Part shown: in pieces, positions 56,770-64,000 of the stretch
How positions within the stretch are numbered: the stretch's first letter is position 1
How the letters are laid out: every line of letters begins with the position of its first letter
Assembly (NCBI GenBank): GCA_023052935.1
Contig: CM041294.1
Span: forward strand, 43,310,736-43,374,735
Length of the DNA stretch: 64,000 nt
Reading direction: 5' to 3'
Source of the DNA: Piezodorus guildinii
Lineage: Eukaryota > Arthropoda > Insecta > Hemiptera > Pentatomidae
Notes under the pieces: generated by a model
The model's input: only the letters and a program-made list of their open reading frames with translations
Told to the model about the DNA's origin: nothing
Databases searched by the model: none
Position numbers and translations under genes: made by a program

Positions 56770-57062
56770 GATGGAGCACAAGACTACTGTTCTCTGAGTC
56801 CTGGATTCATATTCCAACTGTGGCAGGATAATTGTTTATTCTGTTACTTCAGCTGTTGGGAGACCATGGGGTAGGGAGATCTTCCTGGGCTACACCCAGG
56901 CCTCAATGAAGTGTGTACCTAAAAATTCAGGAAATACCTTTGTTACCATACATTCAGGATGAGTGTGATTTTGGCTTAATTACCTTATTGCATTGTTGAC
57001 GGCCAAGAGTACGAATCTCTCTATATATTGAACTCTTCATAGGTTCTACAGATACAGGTTTT
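56762..57062 (+). repeat. tRNA-derived SINE, family 1
   Basis: Has TTTGTGGATGGAGCACAAGA, CTACTGTTCTCTGAGTCCTG and the family body with ATTCTGTTACTTCAGCTG. It ends ACTCTTCATAGGTTCTACAG and a T-run. The A box is damaged by the adjoining microsatellite. Confidence 0.75.
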
Positions 57063-57234
57063 TTTTTAATATTAATTCGTTATTGGTTAAAAATCACTTC
57101 ATTCTAAAAGCATTTATTCATTCATAAAAAAATATATATCAGTTTTAAAAACATAATATTTGTATATATATTTTTTATTTATATGATATTTTTATGTATA
57201 ATAGGATAGATATATAATTTTATTGTTTCTTTAG

Positions 57235-57431
57235 ATTCAGTATTCTGGGTGACAGTGAAGAAAGGTAGTGGAGGACTGGGGCTGTCGGTCTGCGGAGGAG
57301 AGCCATGGCCCGGACTGATCCGGATTAAACGACTGTTCCCTCACCAACCAGCCTCTCACTGCGGCCTCCTCAATGCTGGTGATATCCTCCTCGCTGCTAG
57401 TGGGGTACCTCTTCTTGGCCTTACCAACTAT
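57235..57431 (+). CDS. PDZ scaffold gene, exon with first part of PDZ1
   Basis: Acceptor TTTCTTTAG at 57234, donor CTAT|GTAAGA at 57432. It encodes VFWVTVKKGSGGLGLSVCGG, the beta strand and carboxylate-binding loop of a PDZ domain (GLGL), then AGDILLAASGVPLLGLTNY. A second AG six bases downstream (57239-57240) would also keep the frame, removing two residues. Joined to the 17167-17445 exon the phase fits (one base plus two). The exon ends in phase 0 before the alpha-2 helix, which is supplied by the exon at 58381. Confidence 0.85.
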
Positions 57432-57499
57432 GTAAGATATATGAAGATCTCATATATTTTCGCAATAATTTTCTATAAAACCTATAGCTCACAGTCTCT

Positions 57500-57635
57500 G
57501 TGAATTGAGTACCCAAAAATTTTAGGAAAACATGGCAGACCAGCATGATCTTACTCAACCATATCACCTTGGACAGTCATTGGCCTAGAAACAGTATGAA
57601 TCTCTACATGCACTGAAACCTTTATAGGTTGTAGA
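57500..57635 (+). repeat. SINE family 1, 3' part
   Basis: GAATTGAGTACCCAAAAATT, CCTAGAAACAGTATGAATCTC and TTTATAGGTTGTAGAG match the 3' half of the SINE at 60591-60928. The tRNA-like head is missing. It lies in the intron after the PDZ1 exon. Confidence 0.7.
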
Positions 57636-57869
57636 GCTTCAACTCATTCATGTAGAGTTTTGATTTCTGGGGATAGTAAAGATCCTTTCTATTTCTAAGC
57701 CAGTAAATGTCCTGGGGAATCACTTGGCTGTGGTAATGTTCAACTGTCAGGTTTTTCCTACAATTTTTGGCTAACAAGTTTATAGAGGCTAGATGATCTC
57801 TAGGAATCTCCAAACTCCAGTAAAATAAAAGAATTCTGAAAATTAAAGGTTATTTTTTAATTAATGATT

Positions 57870-57955
57870 TTATTTGCACCTGTAAAATGTTTGCAATAAG
57901 CAAATGGGATTTTATAAACAAGGAGACATGACATGGTTAGGCATGAGGGGAAAAT
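57870..57955 (-). mobile_element. Jockey-type LINE tail scrap
   Basis: TTTATTTGCACCTGT, CAATAAGCAAATGGGATT and ATGGTTAGGCAT resemble the minus-strand tail at 31120-31190. Confidence 0.4.
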
Positions 57956-58380
57956 TAAAGGTTATAATTGAAAAGTAGAACAGGGATCACATGATTAAGT
58001 TGTAATACCTAATAAATAATGAACAACCTCCAGTTAAAAAAATACATATATAAAATATATATATAATAATGAAGGTACTACAGTACTTTACTAAATATTT
58101 AAACCAATTCTTGTTACAATTTATATTATGAAACGACAGATCTTTGTACTGTTGAATCAATTATTTGCAAACTAGATTTAAAATTATAAGATTTAAGGCT
58201 TCATTATTAGATCAGACATTCCTACTTATTTATTTTATTTCACATCACTTTGCATGAATAGGCTGTTTTGAAAAATTTGAAGATTTATTTCGGTTTATAA
58301 TTATTTTTTTATCCTCTTTTACTATAATCAAGTCTTCGGATCTAGACATATCAGAAGATGTATATATTTTGTTGATATAG

Positions 58381-58532
58381 GAAGCCTTGGAGGTACTGCG
58401 GTCAGCACCGGCTGAGGTTAAACTGACAGTGTGCAGGCCGCCAGAGACGTGCTGCCTCCAGTTGAAAGCCACCCCCCTCCCCACCTCCGAGGGACCAACC
58501 TCAGCTCCCACCTGCCACGCAATATGGGGTCA
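58381..58532 (+). CDS. PDZ scaffold gene, exon completing PDZ1
   Basis: Acceptor GATATAG at 58380. In phase 0 it begins EALEVLRSAPAEVKLTVCRP, the alpha-2 helix and last beta strand of the PDZ1 domain begun in the previous exon, followed by a Pro/Thr-rich linker. The donor is uncertain: CA|GTAACA at 58533 gives phase 2, GG|GTCAGT-like at 58529 gives phase 1. Neither pairs with the strong acceptor at 58704, which needs phase 0. The phase 2 donor does pair with a weaker acceptor at 58682. Confidence 0.8.
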
Positions 58533-58682
58533 GTAACAATTTATTTTTTAGCAGATATTAATAATAATTGATATACTTATTATTTGTTATTGAAGTTAAA
58601 AGAATAATGAAAGATTGCTAGATAATGAAATGGAATCAATATCCTGAAATCATAACTGAATTATGTTATTTTTGCTGTTAAG

Positions 58683-58857
58683 TAATAAAAATAATGGATT
58701 TCAGGAGTTTGAGATTGTAATGGAAAAAATGAATGGCTCTCTTGGTTTCACCTTGAGAAAGGAGGACCAAAGTGTTCTTGGCCACTACGTTCGGGCACTG
58801 GTGAGGGAACCAGCCCTATCTGACCCACGAATTCGTCCAGGAGATAAAATAGTAGCT
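58683..58857 (+). CDS. PDZ scaffold gene, exon with first part of PDZ2
   Basis: Encodes EFEIVMEKMNGSLGFTLRKE (PDZ strand with loop SLGF) through REPALSDPRIRPGDKIVA and ends at donor GCT|GTAAGT (58858), phase 0. The start is either 58683, after CTGTTAAG, which fits the previous exon phase and adds NKNNGFQ, or 58705, after the textbook GGATTTCAG, which would shift the frame against the preceding exon. Upstream of 58663 the frame has no use. Confidence 0.8.
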
Positions 58858-59917
58858 GTAAGTAACACAATGATCATATAAAAAAAAAAAATTGTTACAA
58901 ATGTTATTTTAAAGGTTATTTTGCTACCTTTCCAATAATACCTTTTCAAAACTTTTCGAAATTTTTAAGTGATGAACTCATTACATACTTTTCGCTGTCT
59001 TAAAGTGTTTCTGATTAAGAAATTTCACAGGAAGGGATATAAGTGGTTATCTGTTGGAGCCTGGTTAGAACATTCCAATCGAACTCGACTAATTGTTGTG
59101 TGTGTAAAGAAACAATTTTTTTTTCTGTCAAGTTATGAGAAACCCATATATATTGCTCCTAGATGTTTGGATATCTTCCTGGATGTTTGGAGGCACTTTT
59201 ATGAGATATTTTAAGTGTCTAGCCGAAATCCCCTGCTGTTTGTGTGGGTCATTTGTGACCAATTTTCATTTTCGTGTTATCAGAAAATGAAGAAAGACTA
59301 GAATGATATTCCAGATCAAAATTACCAGTTCAGAAGTGAGAAAACTACGGATGTTACTTTCTCCTAACACATCATTTTTTACATTACGAATTTGTCCAGT
59401 TGTTCGCATTGCAGATTTTCCTTGATGAAAATAAAAAAGTATATAATTTCAACAATTTGCTTTATTTTAATTCCATACTATACTTCTTCAAGATACTCTA
59501 TATTAACTAAAAATAATGCATGCCTTTTCGACGGATTTAAACATTATAGACAAAATAAACATCGTTTCAAAAACAAAATAATTAAATGTATCACTGAAGA
59601 ATGCTACCATCTTATTTAAGAGCCCAATACATCAGATAAACAAGCATGCATTTAAAAAAATATATGCATGTAGACATTTATTTTGTAAATAAATACAGTG
59701 GTGTTGCACAGTGGGTTCACTACTGATCAACAAATCTCCAGGTTTTGAGCATGGTTACGGCATAAAATTATTTATTATATAATGCCCTTTGAAACTACAT
59801 TATTGTTATTGCCCTTACAGATAACTACTTTTTCTAAATTAATACCTTAATCATATCTAGCATAGATATAACTTTGAATACTCATTTACTGATAATTAAC
59901 CCATAACCTCATTTCAG
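58858..59917 (+). other. Intron of the PDZ gene
   Basis: 1060 bases of AT-rich intron between GTAAGT and TTTCAG. Short ORFs inside (58969-59214, 59392-59619) have no recognisable content. Confidence 0.75.
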
Positions 59918-60081
59918 GTAAACGATGTAGATATGTCCAGCCTGAGCCATGAGGAGGCAGTGGCCTACCTGAGACAGTGTGGTTCCCTCGTCAGGCTGAG
60001 GCTGTATCGGGATCCTGCTCAGACACCTCTTCAGCCGCACTCACCCACGCATTCCCATCGAACCTTCAAGCCTATACTAAG
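59918..60081 (+). CDS. PDZ scaffold gene, exon completing PDZ2
   Basis: Acceptor CATTTCAG at 59917, donor AAG|GTACGC at 60082 (phase 2). In phase 0 it continues the domain without a break: VNDVDMSSLSHEEAVAYLRQ gives the PDZ alpha-2 helix with His at its first position (class I type ligand preference in known PDZ domains), then LVRLRLYRDP. A His/Pro-rich linker with TFKPIL follows. Confidence 0.88.
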
Positions 60082-60397
60082 GTACGCAACTTAATTTTTC
60101 ATGTAGTCATCTTAGTCTTGTAAGTTTATACAAATCTACAAGGAAAAGAAAGAAAAGGTGCTAAGAGAATCAAGTAGCAAACGGGCATAAAACAGAGTGT
60201 TAGCAAACAATACAAAAATACAGAACTGTAGTGAAGTAAATTTTTTTTTCTTCCTTCTTAACAAATTTGTACATGATTACTTTTAATTGGAAAATAGTTC
60301 AGATTTTATGTAGGAAGTCTTGTGTTTCAGTCAGTTTCACAATATTCAGACTTATTATTATTGCTCTAATCTATTTCATGTATATTTCAAACTTCAG
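60082..60397 (+). other. Intron of the PDZ gene
   Basis: 316 bases with GTACGC and CTTCAG borders. Nothing else recognised. Confidence 0.75.
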
Positions 60398-60525
60398 GAA
60401 GGAAGCTCAGGACATGCTTAGTGAGCTGGCTGTCAAGAAATCGCAGTCCCCTCAAGACTCGTCAGGCTCAAGTAAAGGCTCTTCGCCAAGGAAGAGGCGG
60501 CTGACGAGAACACCTCCTCCAACAG
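60398..60525 (+). CDS. PDZ scaffold gene, Ser/Arg-rich linker exon
   Basis: Acceptor ACTTCAG at 60397, donor ACAG|GTGAGG at 60526 (phase 1). The phase 2 join to the previous exon restores an Arg codon. It encodes KEAQDMLSELAVKKSQSP, then SGSSKGSSPRKRRLTRTPPP, a basic, probably disordered and phosphorylatable segment. KRRLTRTP could be a basophilic kinase or 14-3-3 type site, but that is only suggestive. Confidence 0.85.
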
Positions 60526-60590
60526 GTGAGGAAAGAGCACTAAAAAAATAAATAATAATTTTAATTTATTGTTTATTATGTTAATTAATT

Positions 60591-60928
60591 GGGAGCGGCT
60601 GGGTCTAGTGGATAGAGTAGAGAACTAGTCTACTGTTCTCCAGGTCCTGGGTTTGAATCCCGGCTGTGGAAGAATATTATTTATTCTCTTAATTCAGTCA
60701 GGGGAGGGAGAGGGGAGAGAGGAGAGAGAGGGTGACCCTAGGGTAGGGAGACCCTCCTGAAGCAGACCCAGCCTCTATAAATTGAGTACTGAAAAAAATT
60801 AGAGAAAAAATCTGGCAGCTGAGTGTGATCACCTCATTGCACAGCTGTTCGCCTAGAAACAGTACGAATCTCTTCTCTATATGTACTGAGCCCAAGACCC
60901 TTCATGGGTTGTAGTGATATAGGTTTTT
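60591..60928 (+). repeat. tRNA-derived SINE, family 1, best-preserved copy
   Basis: Full-length, about 340 bp, in the intron between the linker exons. The A-box-like GCTGGGTCTAGTGGATAGAG and B-box-like GGGTTTGAATCCCGG are spaced as in a tRNA gene. The body (TTATTCTCTTAATTCAGTCA) and tail (CCCTTCATGGGTTGTAGTG) end in a T-run. A purine-rich GAGAGG expansion sits near 60700-60730. Pol III transcription is inferred. Confidence 0.85.
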
Positions 60929-60968
60929 TTATGTTAATTAATTAATTTTATTTTTTTCCTATTTTCAG

Positions 60969-61091
60969 ACAGTATAGATAGCATCGACAGCGCTGATGAA
61001 ATAAGACCACACAGGCCAGAGCAGCTCAGGGTCATAGATGAACAGAAAAAAAATTACCACTTTTCTCAAAACTTAGCAGCCCAATCATCAG
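60969..61091 (+). CDS. PDZ scaffold gene, acidic linker exon
   Basis: Acceptor TATTTTCAG at 60968, donor CAG|GTTAGT at 61092 (phase 1). It encodes SIDSIDSADEIRPHRPEQLR then VIDEQKKNYHFSQNLAAQSS. Phases match both neighbours. No domain is recognised. Confidence 0.85.
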
Positions 61092-62100
61092 GTTAGTATT
61101 TATGGTTATATTTAATGAGACAACATAAATCCCTCTAATAAGAGTTTGTGGTATTCAACTGTTTATTAGGAATGCAAAAAAGTGTATGATTGGAAATTCA
61201 TGCTGACTTGGCAGACATTTGTAAACTGACCTTTTCCAAACAATAAATATGTTAATGGTATTTAAGGCTGGGAAGAAAAAAAAATCCTTGATACTATACA
61301 TTTTCTTTGACAGATTTCAATGGAGTTAGTCCCTTAGTGCTTATGAAATTTATCAAAAGTGAAAATTAGATTTGGATTATTTATTTTTTCATTAATTTGG
61401 TATTTAAAGCCTTAAAGTATCACAAGATTTTAGCTTTGAGGGGGAGAATTCTTTGACAAAACTATTCAAGATCAGCTCAGGTCTATTTGAAGGGTATGTT
61501 AAATATTCCATTCCAAACTATTCTTAGCAATAGAGAAAAACAAAACAAATAAAACAAGCTTTGTCTCACTACTTTGTTATATATATTCTTTACTATACAC
61601 AACTACTTTTCAAATATTCAAGTAGCCATTTAAATTAATAGAATATAAGAAAACTAAAAAAAAACAAAAAAACTATTAGCTGTATAAATTCAAAAACCAA
61701 TGAAATCACAAAATTGAAGTTATTTAATTCTACAAAAAATATTATACCAATTTTTTAAATACTTGGGTATTTCATATTGTATTTATTTATATTGCTCATG
61801 TATAGTCAAAATAAATTAGAATAAAAATAATGTTAGTAAGAAAAAATATTGACTTATTTTAAGCCTCAGTATAAAATAAACTCATGCTTATTCCTATCAC
61901 CAAAATTTAAAAGGTGAATTTATTTTATTATTTACTGTTATGTTTGATGATGATTATCTGCTTTATTAGTATTTCTTTCATTGTGTTCTTTTAATTGTTT
62001 CCCTGATCTAATAGAGATGTTTAAAATAATAATAACTAATGATAATTTGTGATTATTGTCTTGAAGTTCTTGCAAGATATAACTTATTATTTTGCAGACC

Positions 62101-62131
<31 letters not shown>

Positions 62132-62627
62132 CTTCGATCAATACCTTAGTTTTTTAATTAATAAATAACCAACTTTAAAAAATTTTGTTTTTCAATTATT
62201 TAGAAATATACTATCCTTTTCAAGGTTATTATCATGGTAAAAATTAATTTAAAAGGAATAGAAAAGCCATATGAATTTTTTTTTTTTTTTTCTTAACTGA
62301 AGGCTTATGAGTCAAAGGTGTTTATATTATAAAGCTATTGTGTTAACTCAAAAATGACCTGTACTCAACTCTGTCATGCGAGAGTGGGAAGAAATGATTT
62401 TGCTGCCAGATTCATGTTTTGACTCGATCCACAGTCAATAGACAACATTTTAAAATGAAAACAGCTGTTGTTGTTGTTGCCAGAATGGATTGACCTAAAG
62501 TGTAAACATTAAACATTTCCCCCTCCAAAGCCCCCACTCCCAGAGTGAGACAAGGTCAGCCAGATGAGCAGTGCTGACCAGTGCTGACTCACCTCTGGTT
62601 AGGGTGTCACAATTGGTGCTATCACAG
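61092..62627 (+). other. Intron of the PDZ gene
   Basis: 1536 bases, AT-rich, with T-runs at 62100-62126 and 62278-62292 and a GTTGTTGTTGTTG run near 62467. No repeat family was assigned. Confidence 0.7.
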
Positions 62628-62815
62628 CACTGATAGAGAGGATGCTTACAGAGGAGGAGCTGATCGGAGGTGGCCTCTGTGGGAGTGAGCCTCTACCCAA
62701 CGAGCCAGTGAGCATGCCACCCCTTGGCTCCATCGCTCAGGACACTGGCTTCTCTTACAGGAACCCGGCCTACAGATCGGCCAATCCTCCTCAGACGAGG
62801 CCTCTTGTACCTCAG
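62628..62815 (+). CDS. PDZ scaffold gene, Pro-rich exon
   Basis: Acceptor CTATCACAG at 62627, donor CTCAG|GTAATA at 62816 (phase 0). The phase 1 join with the previous exon gives ALIERMLTEEELIGGGLCG, then NEPVSMPPLGSIAQDTGF and NPPQTRPLVPQ. An alternative AG at 62636 also keeps the frame and drops three residues. The gene continues beyond the window. From the ATG at 17190 the visible coding part totals 461 codons if the 58683 acceptor is used. Confidence 0.82.
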
Positions 62816-62871
62816 GTAATACCTTAATACTCTAATTATCAATATTAATTTCAATTAACATTTATTTCATT

Positions 62872-62957
<86 letters not shown>

Positions 62958-62979
62958 CATATAAAATATATATACAATA

Positions 62980-63056
<77 letters not shown>

Positions 63057-63386
63057 ACAAAAACAACAAAAATATATAAAAACACCTGATGAAAAAAAAT
63101 ATAAATTATAATATTTAAAGCGACATATTTAAAATGTTTCATGAAATGATTTATAAAGGTATAAAATTAGGTACAAAAGAGGAAAATTATACATAAAATG
63201 GAATATCAAGTGCTAGTTATAACATTCATTAAAAAATTATTAAAGGAAAATAGAGCGGTTTTAAAATGTGAATTGATTATACTATGGATATAAAATTTTA
63301 AACAGTTTTTTGGTAACAAAAAATAATATTAAAACATTGAATATATTTTTAATAATAAAAATATTAAGAAATAGTAATTATATATG

Positions 63387-63462
<76 letters not shown>

Positions 63463-63917
63463 CTAACAAGAATTGAATAGAATTAATATATATAAATATA
63501 GGAAACACACAACAATAGTGTAAGATATATATTTGGCCGTTTCCAAAAGAAGTTTATTGATATATTTTTTATCACCCCCAATTTAATGAGACCGTGCAAT
63601 GCATTAGTTATTTTCGTAACAAGCCAAGTCTTTTACAGATTTTTTATTTAGGTAATTTAATACAATTTTCCAATAGCATCTCGAGGAACCCCTGGACATC
63701 GTCCGCAGACTAGTTGGGAATCACTGTTCTAAGATATTACTAATAACAGTTCATAGTTAGATAGATTGAGAAGGCAGATGTATGTGAGGTAGGTAGATAT
63801 ATGGAGAAGGCTAATAAATGGAGTGACAAAAATAATTTATTATAATTGGGGAGCTTTAGATCGATTCATATAATTTATTATTTTTTAAATGATTGGGGGA
63901 TACATGCTATATATGTA
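62816..63917. other. Intron with long (AT)n runs
   Basis: TA runs at 62888-62951, 62985-63051 and 63390-63458. 63533-63575 (TTGGCCGTTTCCAAAAGAAG) repeats 37940-37975 in reverse. 63660-63730 contains CGAGGAACCCCTGGACATC text of a repeat also hinted at near 17545. No coding region. Confidence 0.6.
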
Positions 63918-64000
63918 TTGGGTTGTTTCACATGAAATGTCCATTTTTATAGTTTCTGAAATACAAAAAGGATTTTGCAGGTCTCTGTTGTTTTCTTCCG
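63918..64000 (+). mobile_element. mariner element, left end of copy 3
   Basis: Starts TTGGGTTGTTTCACATGAAA after a TA and continues with TCTGAAATACAAAAAGGATTTTGCAGG-type sequence as in copies 1 and 2. It is cut by the window edge, so its interior is unknown. Confidence 0.8.

Noticed and set aside
62851..63142. Minus-strand ORFs of YI repeats
   Set aside because: Translation of (AT)n runs. The same applies to ORFs at 4930, 21658, 21668, 32239 and 56608.

Overview
The window reads as nuclear DNA of an arthropod, most likely an insect. It is strongly AT-rich, full of (AT)n microsatellites and packed with insect-type transposable elements: mellifera-type mariner, errantivirus-like Gypsy, Jockey-, I- and RTE-type LINEs, R2-like LINE tails, piggyBac remnants and tRNA-derived SINEs. 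Low-copy protein-coding sequence occurs only as short GC-richer exons with GT/AG borders. No bacterial features are visible. The species cannot be named from the sequence. No rRNA gene, intact tRNA gene or CRISPR array was seen.

The only host gene I can support lies on the + strand. It encodes a multi-PDZ scaffold protein. Its first coding exon (17167-17445) probably starts at the ATG at 17190, giving MGSNLSKR, which fits an N-myristoylation signal. Seven further exons follow at 57235-57431, 58381-58532, 58683/58705-58857, 59918-60081, 60398-60525, 60969-61091 and 62628-62815, and the gene runs on past the window. Splice phases agree at every junction except 58532/58705, where the best-looking acceptor does not match. 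The model puts a 39.8 kb intron (17446-57234) between the first coding exon and PDZ1. Most of the window is therefore the inside of one intron, filled with mobile DNA.

Layout. 1-17160: dispersed 0.87 kb repeats (called family A here), SINEs, a deleted mariner, and Jockey, RTE and I LINE pieces. 17167-17445: first coding exon. 17660-18795: an I-like LINE tail split by a TTAA-type MITE. 18921-19841: second deleted mariner. 21600-27315: three R2-like LINE tails carrying the restriction-like endonuclease region, a degraded family A copy, a minisatellite and an I-like fragment. 29386-29780: an inverted repeat. 30400-35612: Jockey-type tails. 35840-36250: an unexplained GC-richer island. 37965-38820: an RTE-like remnant. 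40783-48257: a near-complete Gypsy/errantivirus-type LTR retrotransposon with gag, pol and env and two identical 285 bp LTRs. 48289-50150: piggyBac-derived large inverted repeat. 51380-56660: SINEs, Penelope-like motifs including a 60 bp hairpin, and a long broken Jockey LINE. 57235-62815: the PDZ exons. 63918-64000: the start of a third mariner.

The Gypsy copy is the youngest large element, since its LTRs match base for base. It has a TTTTTTA shift heptamer between gag and pol. The third catalytic residue of its integrase (DD35E) is Asn instead of Glu, and env stops before a hydrophobic segment that continues in another frame. I found no convincing new biological system. The best leads are the giant intron, this Gypsy copy, the family A elements with their palindromic end, and the hairpins carrying GAAACGTTG motifs.
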